Part shown: positions 1 to 8,781 of the stretch, piece after piece
Position numbering within the stretch: position 1 is the first letter of the stretch
Layout of the letters: each line of letters starts with the position of its first letter
Assembly (NCBI GenBank): GCA_013339895.1
Contig: JABACO010000003.1
Location: forward strand, 517,635 to 581,634
Origin: Ephydatia muelleri
Lineage: Eukaryota > Porifera > Demospongiae > Spongillida > Spongillidae
Direction: 5' to 3'
DNA: 64,000 nucleotides
Program-made: the position numbers and the translations under genes
The notes under the pieces: generated by a model
Databases searched by the model: none
What the model was told of the DNA's origin: nothing
What the model saw: only the letters and a program-made list of their open reading frames with translations

Positions 1-73
1 CCCTGTCCAATAGCACCTTCACACCCTCCACCTGACCTGCCTCTGAAGCCTTCATCAGTGCGGTCCATCCATC
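1..73 (-). CDS. Ankyrin repeat exon (partial, runs off the left edge)
   Basis: Reading leftward from an acceptor (TTACAG) at 74-75, the exon encodes DGWTALMKASEAGQVEGVKV followed by LLDR, the first two thirds of one ankyrin repeat (TAL turn, two helices). It is nearly identical to the exon at 11,027-11,125. It is the most 3' exon visible of the minus-strand ankyrin gene; the next upstream exon is at 7041-7139, with a large transposon insertion in the intron between them. Ankyrin repeats mediate protein-protein contacts; no catalytic domain is visible in this window, so the protein's role is unknown. Confidence 0.75.
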
Positions 74-618
74 CTGTAATGATAACTGCATTTCATCATG
101 GGGGTACCACCAATGTCAGATACAGTACATAAACTCACTACCAATTGTTGTACTACTGTACATCAAGTGTACCAAAAGACAAATTCGTACTAAGGTCTTG
201 TGTTCTATTTATAGCCCAATGCATACTATCAATATAGGTAACAAATATAAGGTCCGAGTGTTTAAAGAAGAAGACTTTCTGTGAATGCGTGGTGTTGGTC
301 AATGTACCCATCATTCTACTACTGTACACACAGTGATTGAAAGTACCAACGGACAAAAACATTTAAAAAGTGTTGTATTTATAGCCATACACATACCATA
401 AAAGAAATCTAACATAAAGTCTAATATTCTAAAAGTTGCCTTTAAGACCACAATTGAAGCGCAAAACAAAGAAAAATAACTTTGAGTATGGAATTGTTGC
501 TACAATGCAGGGTTTGGAAATAGTGGACTTCTGTGATGTTTAAAGTGCAACCAAGGCGTCAAAATTAACGCCTTTCAGTTAGTATTAAGATACACTTATG
601 CATATGTAACTAATGACC
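74..618. other. Intron sequence of the ankyrin gene
   Basis: This is AT-rich intronic sequence between the leftmost ankyrin exon and the insertion at 619. Short reading frames here look like chance. No other feature was seen. Confidence 0.5.
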
Positions 619-1010
619 GGGTCATTCCACATCAAGATGGACCACAGTTGGACGCATAGCTTTAGATTCTGTTGCAACTTCTCATATATTCCTGTCCTAA
701 TATAAAAGTAACTTTGGTGAAAAAATCTCTATTGGTTTACGAAATACATCTCATGAATAATTAATTTTCCCACAAGAGTTTAGCTTCCTTGCTGAGCCCT
801 TACTTTGCTCTCACAGATGTTGCAGGGTTATATTTGATATCACATAGTTGCTCTTTCTATGCACATTCAAATTATAGTGTTTATTTATGATTGAGATTAA
901 AGGGTTAAAAACAATTTATAACACGCATTACAGAATTCTGGTCACTTGCAGATTGAAACTCTACCTTTTTTTTTTACAAAATCAAAGCCACTTTTTGACT
1001 TGATGTTTTT
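619..1010 (+). repeat. Left terminal inverted repeat
   Basis: Matches the reverse complement of 6469-6877 with scattered substitutions and small indels. It ends at TTGACTTGATGTTTTT, after which the two arms no longer align. Confidence 0.8.
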
Positions 1011-1331
1011 CGAGGAGGGGGCAAAAAAAAAAAGTTATAGACACCATCCCAAAAATAAGGTTCAGGTCAACCCCCCCCCCTCCGCCTACGAACACGCCCA
1101 TTTTTAGACCACGCCCCTTAAAAATCATTACGCAATCGACAATTGACCGCACCTCTATTAATAATAAGAATGCAATCGCGCACAAACTTGCATAGATACA
1201 CTATATACCGCATTGCGCTTATTAATAGTTGTAGTTATTCCCATTCCTCTCGCATTAACTTGCTCCAAAACAAAGAGATCCGAGGCTCCATTAGCATGTC
1301 CGTCTTCAGAAGCAAGAATTCCTCTTCACTT

Positions 1332-1637
1332 CTATTTACAAGCATCATGCTCACCTTCTGCTTCCACTTCCACACCCACAATCTCTTCTGCAGATGTGGA
1401 AGACGGACTCGAAATAGGCGTTACGGGTTGCACAGCAGCTGCTGTAGCATCACTTGCAGCTGGACTTGCAAACACGTGTCTTAACAACGAAGTTATTTTT
1501 GGCTGACTAGCGCTAGCTTTTACCTTAGCAGCAACCGCTTTACAACTCTTGGATTGTTGATGCTGTCGTAGATTGATCTCGTGTATCAGCGGTATTTGAA
1601 GCCGTACGTTGCAACGATCGCAAATAGTTATATTCAT
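1332..1637 (-). CDS. Exon-like frame with a Cys/His motif inside the TIR element
   Basis: An open frame of about 100 codons starts ATG at 1637. Near its N-terminus it has ICDRC followed by a His- and Cys-bearing stretch (LRQHQQSKSC), a possible single zinc finger. The rest is Ala/Ser/Pro-rich with an acidic end (EEIVGVEVEAEGE). The AAG|GTGAGC sequence near the 3' end is a good splice donor, so this may be the first exon of the element's own gene. No downstream exon was recognised. It could instead be a chance frame. Confidence 0.35.
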   Translation of the reverse strand: MNITICDRCNVRLQIPLIHEINLRQHQQSKSCKAVAAKVKASASQPKITSLLRHVFASPAASDATAAAVQPVTPISSPSSTSAEEIVGVEVEAEGEHDACK

Positions 1638-1705
1638 GATGAAAGTGTGTGGTTTTGCAAATTAGCCTCAATCACGTGATAAGTACAGTTGGCCCTCAGT
1701 GGCCC

Positions 1706-1735
1706 TCACCGGCTAATTTCCGAATTAGCCGGTGA
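1706..1735. repeat. Short perfect hairpin
   Basis: TCACCGGCTAAT and ATTAGCCGGTGA form 12-bp perfect arms around a 6-nt loop. It lies in the interior of the TIR element, about 100 bp from the LTR element. Role unknown. Confidence 0.7.
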
Positions 1736-1831
1736 GACTAATTCATGCTCAATCTCTACTTCGAATACAGAGAGATGGATGTTCTGTAATCATTGCAGCT
1801 GGTAAAACGCGAAGATAGGAGTATATATGAC

Positions 1832-2165
1832 TGTGAAGGTTCTCCTTTCTTTGATAGAGCGCGACGATACGCGGCTTGCGCTATATCCCTGGCCGTAGGG
1901 TATATAACCTTGATATAGGTAGGCGCATGAAGATTCACATACACACACTGCATGCTTAAATAGTCCTTTAACATGCATGCACTTTCTAAATTGTCCAATA
2001 GTATTCTTGGCCCTCATTTTACGAAGAGGTCCGAGGAAAAGGATCGCTCTTTCCCTTCTGCTGTAGCGTCCCGCCAAGAGCAGCTTCTTCGCGTTACGTA
2101 ATTATGTCAGTACAATGTAAGCGTTACGTAATTATGTCATACGTAAGGGTCCCCAGACCCTTACA
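1832..2165 (-). repeat. 3' LTR of the Gmr1-type element
   Basis: 334 bp, essentially identical to 5840-6173. The plus strand begins TGTGAAGG and ends CCCTTACA. The 5-bp flank ATGAC precedes it. Confidence 0.95.
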
Positions 2166-2183
2166 CTCCTCTACCCTTCCTCC
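2166..2183 (-). promoter_or_regulatory. Polypurine tract
   Basis: On the minus strand GGAGGAAGGGTAGAGGAG lies directly against the 3' LTR, where a gypsy element primes plus-strand DNA synthesis. The end of pol overlaps it. Confidence 0.8.
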
Positions 2184-5100
2184 GGCGACAAGCTGGCTTG
2201 TCGCGATAGGGCATCTGCATTGCCGTTAAGTTTTCCCGGGCGATATTTCACCGTGAACTGGTACGGTTGCAGGGCCAAACTCCACCTTGTGAGCCTCGCG
2301 TTGTCTTCCTTCAGTCGATCGAGCCATTCCAGGGCGTGATGGTCCGTCTGGACGGTGAAGGGTTTTCCCAGTAAGTATACCCGGAAGGCATGTGTGGCTA
2401 GCTTGATTGCCAGGCACTCTTTCTCGATGGTGGAATACCGCCGTTCCCGCGGTAGTAGCTTCTTGCTGAAGTAGGCCACCGGGTGCTCGTTGTCGTCATC
2501 GTCCTTCTGTGACAGCACCGCTCCAACTCCCCAATCGGATGCGTCCGTCTGCAGTACGAAAGGACGTTCGAAATTTGGACACTTTAGCACTGGACTTGTA
2601 CACAGGTGTCGTTTTAAGGCCTCGAATGCGTCCGCACACCCCGAGCTCCATGCTAGGCAATTGGGCTGCTCTTTCTTGGTGAGCTCTGTCAGAGGGGCTG
2701 CTATGGTAGCATACTCCGGGATGAACTTGCGGTAGTATCCTGTGAGGCCTAGAAATGCTCTCACGTCCTTCTTCGTCTTGGGCACCGGGAACGCCTCCAC
2801 TGCTGCTACTTTGCCTTTCTCCGGTCGAACGTGCCCATTTCCCACGATGTGGCCCAAGTAGGTGCATTCGTCCATGCCGAAGTGGCACTTGCTGGGTTTG
2901 GCTGTCAGCCCCGCCTCCTGAAGCCTCTTTAGTACCGCTGCTAGGGCCGTAATATGTTCGCTCCAGGTGGCACCTTGGACGACCACATCGTCTATATATG
3001 CCGCCGACCATGTCTCCAACCCTTGCAACACTTGGTCCATCATCCGTTGAAAGGTAGATGGTGCGCCATGTAGTCCAAACGGCATCACATTGAATTCGAA
3101 CTGGCCGAAGGGTGTCACGAATGATGTCTTCTTTCTTGACTCTGCTGACATGGGAACCTGCCAGTATCCTCGTGATAGATCCAATGTCGATATGTACTTG
3201 GCCGTACCTAGTCTATCGATCAGTTCGTCCACACGTGGCATTGGATAGCAGTCTGCTGCCGAGACGGCATTCAACCTCCTGTAGTCCACACAGAACCGGA
3301 TCCCTCCGTCCTTCTTAGTGACTAGGACTATAGGGGCTGCCCATTCACTGTTCGATGTTGTGGCAATTCCATCTTTCACCATCTCCTTCAGCTCTTTCTG
3401 CACCTGGTCCCTGTATGCATACGGTAGTCTGTAGGGTGGTAGTTTCACTGGTTTTGCAGTACCAGTATCTATTACGTGCTCCGCTGCCAGTGTCCGTCCA
3501 GGTTTGTCCTGCAGGGTGTCCTTGTACTGCTCCAGAAGGTGTCTTAACTCCACACGCTGCTCATCCGTGAGCTGGTCTGCTATTTCGTACGATTTCTCCT
3601 CCTCCTCGTTCCATAGATGGAGGTCTTCATTTCCACCCACGTCTTCCACCCAGTAGCTGGTTGCCAGTGGTTCGTGCCATTTCCGCAGCATATTGATGTG
3701 GAAATTGCGCAATCTCTTCCTCTTGTTCAGCATCTCCACCTGGTATATCACCTTGTTGATCTTCTTCACCACCTCATAAGGCCCCTGCCACTGTGCCAAC
3801 AACTTGTTTGTAGACGTTGGTAGTAGGACCAGAACCTTTTCCCTTAATTCAAAACTATGCTCTCTAGCGTTAAGGTCGTACCATTTCTTCTGCGTCTCCT
3901 GAGCTTTCTCCAGATTGTCCTTCACCAGCTCAGCCATCTTGGTTAGCCTGTCCTGAATGCACAACACGTACGACACCACGCTCTCGTTGCTCCTGTCGTC
4001 CGCTTTCCAAGTTGCCTTGATGACGTCCAGTGGACCACGTACTGCTCTCCCATACAGCAATTCGAAGGGAGAGAATCCTGTAGACGCTTGCGGCACCTCA
4101 CGATACGCGAAGAGCAGGTAGGGCAAGAGCCTGTCCCAGTCTTTTCCCTCCTCTGTCACCGTTCTTCGCAGCATGGCCTTCAAAGTCTGACTGAACCGTT
4201 CCACCAGGCCGTCGGTTTGGGGGTGATATGGGGTTGTCCGGATGCTGTGGACATTCAGCAAGCGGTAGAGCTCCGCCAACAGTTGGGAGGTGAAGTTCGT
4301 CCCTTGGTCCGTCAGTATCTCCCTTGGAATGCCTACACGGCTGAATAATTTTCCTAGTTCCTCTGCCACAGCTTCTGCGTCACACGTTCGTAGTGGTACT
4401 GCCTCCGGGTAACGAGTGGCATAGTCGCATATGACCAGGATGTATTTGTGTCCCTTGCTGCTCCGTGGTAGAGGTCCCACAATGTCCATGGCTATGCGTG
4501 AGAACGGCTCCGACATGATCGGTAGTGGAACAAGGGGAACTGGCTGTGCCCGTCGGTTGTGGGCCTTCTGACACCTAGCACAGTTCCTGCAGAGGTTGGC
4601 CACGTCTTGGTAAATGTTTGGCCAGTAAAACCTTTGCAGCAGTCTCTTAGTAGTTCTGCATCTTCCCAGGTGTCCCTTTACTCGATATATAAGGGAATCC
4701 TTCTCCACGAACCCAGGATGTCCGTCTTTCACTAGCTGCCGTATTTCGGCTAAGCTCTCGTCAGTGTGCTGGAGCTGGCGTAGTTCCGCCGCACCAAAGT
4801 TGAGATCCTGGTTCCCTTTTCCTTGTTGCCAAAATTTTCTCCGTTCCTGGCGTTTCTGTGCTTTCGTCATCCGCCGTCGCACTCGTCCTCCTTCCAGCAG
4901 CTCATCATCCAGACCATCCTTCCACGGATCTTCTGGTACCTTATCCTGCTTCTCAGTCTTAGCACCCTCCAGAACAGCCTCCAGTTCTGTTGCCTGCTTT
5001 GGCTTCTCCGCGTCGTCCTGGTTCTGTGTTCCTGCTTCCGCCTCGCTCCGAGCCTGCTTCTCCATCTCCATCTCCTGGCCCTGCTCCTGAAGTTTCTCCT

Positions 5101-5200
5101 GCAGTTCCCTCCGCTTCCTTGCACCATATCGTGTCGTGACCATCATTGCCTCATCCTTGCTTATCGTGTCGTGAAGCTCTTTAGCCCTACGTCCACCCAA
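2171..5200 (-). CDS. pol: Pol polyprotein: integrase - reverse transcriptase - RNase H
   Basis: A single uninterrupted frame of about 1009 codons. In order: a charged linker (VTTRYGARKRREL); an integrase zinc-binding region keeping the Cys pair (CRNCARCQ) but with only GHLGR on the His side; the integrase core with D (AMDIVGPLP), D (LTDQGTNF) and E (TDGLVERF); an integrase C-terminal region (LLAQWQGPYEV); reverse transcriptase with YIDDVVV; and RNase H (LQTDASDWGVGAVLSQ, NADALSRQ). Integrase before RT is reversed relative to ordinary gypsy elements. No protease DTG or DSG motif is present upstream, although related elements carry it before this linker. No ATG lies at the 5' edge. The frame overlaps the gag end and runs -1 relative to it, so expression would need a frameshift, or the junction is a deletion scar. 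Confidence 0.93.
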   Translation of the reverse strand: MGGRRAKELHDTISKDEAMMVTTRYGARKRRELQEKLQEQGQEMEMEKQARSEAEAGTQNQDDAEKPKQATELEAVLEGAKTEKQDKVPEDPWKDGLDDELLEGGRVRRRMTKAQKRQERRKFWQQGKGNQDLNFGAAELRQLQHTDESLAEIRQLVKDGHPGFVEKDSLIYRVKGHLGRCRTTKRLLQRFYWPNIYQDVANLCRNCARCQKAHNRRAQPVPLVPLPIMSEPFSRIAMDIVGPLPRSSKGHKYILVICDYATRYPEAVPLRTCDAEAVAEELGKLFSRVGIPREILTDQGTNFTSQLLAELYRLLNVHSIRTTPYHPQTDGLVERFSQTLKAMLRRTVTEEGKDWDRLLPYLLFAYREVPQASTGFSPFELLYGRAVRGPLDVIKATWKADDRSNESVVSYVLCIQDRLTKMAELVKDNLEKAQETQKKWYDLNAREHSFELREKVLVLLPTSTNKLLAQWQGPYEVVKKINKVIYQVEMLNKRKRLRNFHINMLRKWHEPLATSYWVEDVGGNEDLHLWNEEEEKSYEIADQLTDEQRVELRHLLEQYKDTLQDKPGRTLAAEHVIDTGTAKPVKLPPYRLPYAYRDQVQKELKEMVKDGIATTSNSEWAAPIVLVTKKDGGIRFCVDYRRLNAVSAADCYPMPRVDELIDRLGTAKYISTLDLSRGYWQVPMSAESRKKTSFVTPFGQFEFNVMPFGLHGAPSTFQRMMDQVLQGLETWSAAYIDDVVVQGATWSEHITALAAVLKRLQEAGLTAKPSKCHFGMDECTYLGHIVGNGHVRPEKGKVAAVEAFPVPKTKKDVRAFLGLTGYYRKFIPEYATIAAPLTELTKKEQPNCLAWSSGCADAFEALKRHLCTSPVLKCPNFERPFVLQTDASDWGVGAVLSQKDDDDNEHPVAYFSKKLLPRERRYSTIEKECLAIKLATHAFRVYLLGKPFTVQTDHHALEWLDRLKEDNARLTRWSLALQPYQFTVKYRPGKLNGNADALSRQASLSPEEG

Positions 5201-5208
5201 CAGCTCCT

Positions 5209-5769
5209 TCAGTCCTTGATGTCGTACCGGTGGAAGACTGCCTCCTTCACGCTCTCGTACTGTGCGGCCTCTTCTGCGGATAAGGACGCATACGCCTGCT
5301 GCGCCTTACCACTAAGGTATGGAGCCAGCTTGAAAGCCCATCTTGACTTGTCAATTTCGTAGGCTTCCATCACCCGCTCGAAAGTGGTAAGGTAAGTCTC
5401 TATATCGTCCTTCTCCGTCAGTCGTACGAGCTGCACGTCCTTCTCGCTCGGCCCTCTTCTCGTCCGTACCTCCGTTCTTTGCACCAGTTTAGAGATCAAT
5501 TCTAACTGTCGCTCGCTTTCCTCTCGCCGTATACGTTCACCCTCCTCTCGTCGTTGCTCCTGTCGCCTCTCCTCCTCTCGTCGCTGCTCCTGTCGCCTCT
5601 CCTCCTCTCGTCGTTGCTCCTGTCTCCTCTCCTCCTCTCGTCGCTGCTCCGCCTCGACCTGTCTCTGCTGGGTCTCAACGAGCAACCTTAAGATGTCGCT
5701 CATCGATACTGCCTCCTTCTCCGCCATCGTCGTCTCTACTCTGAACACAAGTCCTGACCGTGTTGACAT
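5209..5769 (-). CDS. gag: Truncated Gag with a SCAN-like N-terminal capsid region
   Basis: 186 residues. The N-terminus (to about residue 30) is followed by a repetitive charged coiled-coil block of EQRREEERRQ units (about residues 37-85). Then comes a capsid N-terminal domain (LTEKDDIETYLTTFERVMEA, WAFKLAPYLSGKAQQAYASL) of the type related to SCAN domains. The frame stops at RYDIKD, where related gags continue for at least another capsid half and a CCHC knuckle. The matching gag at 60,110-61,159 keeps those parts, so a deletion here has removed the C-terminal Gag and the protease. Confidence 0.85.
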   Translation of the reverse strand: MSTRSGLVFRVETTMAEKEAVSMSDILRLLVETQQRQVEAEQRREEERRQEQRREEERRQEQRREEERRQEQRREEGERIRREESERQLELISKLVQRTEVRTRRGPSEKDVQLVRLTEKDDIETYLTTFERVMEAYEIDKSRWAFKLAPYLSGKAQQAYASLSAEEAAQYESVKEAVFHRYDIKD

Positions 5770-5821
5770 AAAGCGCTCACCAGCTTTTTGGGTTTCGTCG
5801 TCTTTCGTACGACTGTCTTAT

Positions 5822-5839
5822 CCCACCGCTGCCACCAAA
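5822..5839 (-). promoter_or_regulatory. Primer-binding site
   Basis: Immediately inside the 5' LTR the minus strand reads TTTGGTGGCAGCGGTGGG. The same sequence sits beside the LTR of the second gypsy fragment (61,396-61,413), supporting its identity. The priming tRNA was not determined. Confidence 0.8.
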
Positions 5840-5906
5840 TGTGAAGGTTCTCCTTTCTTTGATAGAGCGCGACGATACGCGGCTTGCGCTATATCCCTGG
5901 CCGTAG

Positions 5907-5917
5907 GGTATATAACC
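5907..5917 (-). promoter_or_regulatory. TATA-like box in the 5' LTR
   Basis: The minus strand reads GGTTATATACC, roughly 70 bp from the internal end of the LTR and about 180 bp downstream of the duplicated upstream motifs. This is a plausible core promoter for the retrotransposon RNA. Confidence 0.5.
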
Positions 5918-6098
5918 TTGATATAGGTAGGCGCATGAAGATTCACATACACACACTGCATGCTTAAATAGTCCTTTAACATGCATGCACTTTCTAAATC
6001 GTCCAATAGTATTCTTGGCCCTCATTTTACGAAGAGGTCCGAGGAAAAGGATCGCTCTTTCCCTTCTGCTGTAGCGTCCCGCCAAGAGCAGCTTCTTC

Positions 6099-6147
6099 GC
6101 GTTACGTAATTATGTCAGTACAATGTAAGCGTTACGTAATTATGTCA
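6099..6147. promoter_or_regulatory. Two direct copies of a 19-bp TTACGTAA motif in U3
   Basis: GCGTTACGTAATTATGTCA occurs at 6099-6117 and 6129-6147, 30 bp apart. It is present in both LTRs. The palindromic core TTACGTAA resembles bZIP-type binding sites, which suggests an enhancer. Function is inferred. Confidence 0.5.
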
Positions 6148-6468
6148 TACGTAAGGGTCCCCAGACCCTTACAATGACACATATGACTTCAACGGGTCAC
6201 AATAGAAATCTCGAAAGTTTGTTGACATTGCTTTACAAACCGCAACACTCCCTTTCAAGCCTTATTATTAGGATAAAAACGTAAGGGGGAGTGTCCTGAT
6301 ATGTACTGAGTCATGCCAACCACAGTTTACATTTGTACACCAATTATTACATAACACCACTTGTGACGCATGTCAACAACACTCACTTCTAAAAAGCAAA
6401 AAATGGTGTCCTGACATTTAACTGAATGTGGTTCGCAGAGATATCTGATACTCATACTTTTTATTTTG

Positions 6469-6877
6469 AAAAAACATCAAGTCAAAGAGTGGCTTTGATA
6501 TTGTAAAAAAAAAGGTAGAGTTTCAATCTGCAAGTGACCAGAATTCTGTAATGCGTGTTATAAATACATTTTGTTTTTTACCCTTTACCCTCTATCATAA
6601 ATAAACACTATAACTTGATTGTGCATAGAAAGAGCAACTATGTGATACCAAATATAACCCTGCAACATCTGTGAGAGCAAAGTAAGGACACAGCAAAGAA
6701 GCAAAACTGTTGTGGAAAAATTAATTATTCATGAGATGTATTTCGTAAACCAATAGAGATTTTAAACATTTGTTTTCACCAAAGTTACTTTTATATTAGG
6801 ACAGGAAAAAATGAGAAGATGCCACAGAATCTAAAGCCATGCGTCCAGCTTTGGTCCATCTTAATGTGGATTGACCC
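6469..6877 (-). repeat. Right terminal inverted repeat
   Basis: Inverse of 619-1010, ending TGACCC at 6877 followed by GACC. The stretch between the LTR element and this repeat (6179-6468) shows no coding signal. Confidence 0.8.
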
Positions 6878-7040
6878 GACCACTTGAAAGGTACGCGTAT
6901 TAAAATAATATAGGTGATTATAGCTACATGTGATTAAGTTGTTTGAATTCATTCTCTTGCGAATCGGTTGTAAAGCTTGTGTGCATCTCCCCAAGTATAC
7001 ATTCATTACTTGTAGTTTACTTAAATAACACTGCACTCAC

Positions 7041-7139
7041 CTTGTTCTGAACATTGACCTGTACACCAGCATTCAATAGCAACTTCACACACTCCATCTG
7101 CCCTGCCTCTGAAGCCATCATCAGTGTGGTCCATCCCCA
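7041..7139 (-). CDS. Ankyrin repeat exon
   Basis: 99 nt, phase 0-0, bounded by acceptor TTACAG and donor AAG|GTGAGT. It encodes one 33-residue repeat beginning WGWTTLMMASEAGQMECVKL and ending VNVQNK. It differs most from the other repeats in its loop (LLNAGVQVNV). It belongs to a block (about 7000-7920) duplicated at about 10,986-11,940 with an offset of 3986 bp. Confidence 0.85.
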
Positions 7140-7704
7140 CTGTAATGATAAGTGCATATCATCATGGGGGTACCACCAATGCCAGATACAGTACGTAAAG
7201 TCAATTCTTGTACTACTGTACACAGAGTGATAAAGGGTACACAACTACACAATTTCAACACTCACATCAGTGAAGGATACAGGATTCAGGGAAGAGGGAC
7301 CTGGGATGGGTGTGGGTGGGGTGATCCCCTATGACCATAGGGTCTTGGGTGGAGTTCCAGGAGTTTTGGAGAGTGCTTATGATATCCTCAATACATGCAC
7401 AGTGGTTTAGTATACATCATGGTGTATATACATGTACATTGCAGTTAGCAATGACATTGTCATGTCGTCCCAACACAGCCAGTGAAGGTCATGCTTACAT
7501 GTACCCATTTGGTATTGCAATGGGGATACATCTATGAAGTAGTACGCAACGGTTCCACATTTCTATCATGATTGTTACTGATCTTGAAAATTAAATAACA
7601 TGGCATCCATCCGACCAGCACACATGTCATCATTCACAACTGGGGACTAGGCATGCATGCTGCATTGCATGTACACAGTGTATAATGACACCACTCAAAC
7701 TCAC

Positions 7705-7803
7705 CGTGTCCTGAATATTGACCTGTGCACCCTTATCCACTAGCATCTTCACACATTTCATGTGCCTACGGTCATAAGCTATCATCAGTGCAGTTCTTCC
7801 CGA
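7705..7803 (-). CDS. Ankyrin repeat exon
   Basis: 99 nt, phase 0, with AG acceptor and ACG|GTGAGT donor. It encodes SGRTALMIAYDRRHMKCVKM and ends VNIQDT, one repeat of a divergent subtype (AYDRRH in place of ASEAGQ). The same subtype is seen at 11,719-11,820, which fits block duplication. Confidence 0.85.
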
Positions 7804-8562
7804 CTGTAATGATAAGAACATATCATGAAGGGGGTACCACCAATGTCAGATACAGTACAATAACATACTATTCATTGTACATAAAGCGAACAGTACACAA
7901 GGACCAACACCACCTATAGTTCAACAACACATTTTGCTAACACTAAAGAGGCAAAGTCTCCACTGTGAGACACACACAGACACTGTGAGGAACATACAGT
8001 GCTCTCTCATGCCCTATGATGTCATAAACCTCTCATATCATCCCACCCCTCCGCATACAACAAGCCTCATCACTCTATGAATACACTGTCCAGAGGATAG
8101 AAGAACACTAAGAGTCACCACACAGTTCAACAAAAGAACAAACTACACACTGTCAATGAGGCTTCGCTGGTGTGTAGTGCCTCATTCGCAGACCACCATA
8201 CAACTGTATATGGTACCCATACTTTGCCATGCACTGGATGTGTATCCACATCATGTAGGTGGGGGTGTGGTAGGAGGGGGTTGGTAGTGGGGTCTAGATT
8301 GAGGTAATAATGAATGTGGGAGGAGACACCTATTCAACAGCTGTGGGGTTTGGTGAAGCTCAAGTTATCTATAAGGTTCTGGAGTCTCGTTAGCAGAGCA
8401 ATCAAGGTGCAGAAATTGTAAGTTTTTCAGCTAGTATTCCAGTACACACATACAATGACCATTGAATGGTATGTGTGTTATTATAAGATGGGGGGGAGCA
8501 TTTTAATCACGTGATTCAGTCGGTGGAATTTGTTTATTTTTATTTTGCACATTAGAAGTGGG

Positions 8563-8595
8563 TTAGGGTTAGGGTTAGGGTTAGGGTTAGGGTTA
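8563..8595 (+). repeat. Interstitial telomere-type repeat (TTAGGG)5
   Basis: Five perfect TTAGGG units plus TTA lie in an intron of the ankyrin gene, about 90 bp from an exon. The reading frames through it (Asn-Pro or Gly-Leu repeats) are artefacts. Confidence 0.95.
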
Positions 8596-8682
8596 ATACA
8601 CACATGTACATCCTCCACTAATGGGGGGAACTCTGGGTACATGCTGCATTGCATGTACACAGTGTATAATGACACCAATCAC

Positions 8683-8781
8683 CTCATCCTGCATGTTGAC
8701 CTCTGCACCCCTATCCAATAGCACCTTCACACACTCCACCTTCCCTGCCTCTGAAGCCTTCATCAGTGCGGTCCATCCCCA
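8683..8781 (-). CDS. Ankyrin repeat exon
   Basis: 99 nt, phase 0, donor GAG|GTGATT. It encodes WGWTALMKASEAGKVECVKV and ends VNMQDE, a canonical repeat. It lies in copy 1 of the 1517-bp duplication, and its twin is at 10,200-10,298. Confidence 0.85.

Larger units (their letters stand above)
1832..6173 (-). mobile_element. Ty3/gypsy LTR retrotransposon, Gmr1-type (integrase before RT)
   Basis: Two 334-bp LTRs (1832-2165, 5840-6173) share TG...CA ends. They differ at about one position by eye (an A/G reading near 1989 versus 6000), so the insertion is young. ATGAC flanks both sides (1827-1831, 6174-6178) as a 5-bp target duplication. On the minus strand the order is 5' LTR, primer-binding site, gag, pol, polypurine tract, 3' LTR. 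Pol is arranged integrase, reverse transcriptase, RNase H, which is the copia-like order known for Gmr1-group gypsy elements. The zinc knuckle, the protease and part of the integrase zinc-binding motif are missing, so this copy is probably not autonomous. Confidence 0.93.
5840..6173 (-). repeat. 5' LTR of the Gmr1-type element
   Basis: 334 bp. In transcription order it holds a duplicated TTACGTAA-bearing motif (6099-6147) and a TATA-like GGTTATATACC (5907-5917), and it ends CCTTCACA at the primer-binding site. This layout fits U3-R-U5. Confidence 0.95.
619..6877. mobile_element. DNA transposon-like element with ~400-bp terminal inverted repeats
   Basis: The left end begins GGGTCATTCCACAT and the right end is the inverse (ATGTGGATTGACCC). 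The two ends stay alignable as inverted repeats for about 400 bp. GACC directly flanks both ends (615-618 and 6878-6881), a candidate 4-bp target duplication, although a CGGGTCA terminus with an AC duplication fits as well. The interior holds one exon-like frame (1332-1637), a small hairpin, and a 4.3-kb LTR retrotransposon that inserted later. Without the LTR element the unit is about 1.9 kb, so it is probably a non-autonomous or internally deleted DNA transposon. The superfamily was not recognised. It sits in an intron of the ankyrin gene. Confidence 0.75.

Noticed and set aside
1668..1831. A tRNA or structured RNA around the 1706-1735 hairpin
   Set aside because: Only a simple stem is present; no cloverleaf or A/B box promoter pattern could be placed.
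4764..5362. Plus-strand Ser/Leu-rich frames opposite gag and pol
   Set aside because: Antisense of the purine-rich charged coding strand of the retrotransposon.
8481..8721. Frames with Asn-Pro and Gly-Leu repeats at 8.5 kb and 10.0 kb
   Set aside because: They read through TTAGGG units inside ankyrin introns and are not exons.
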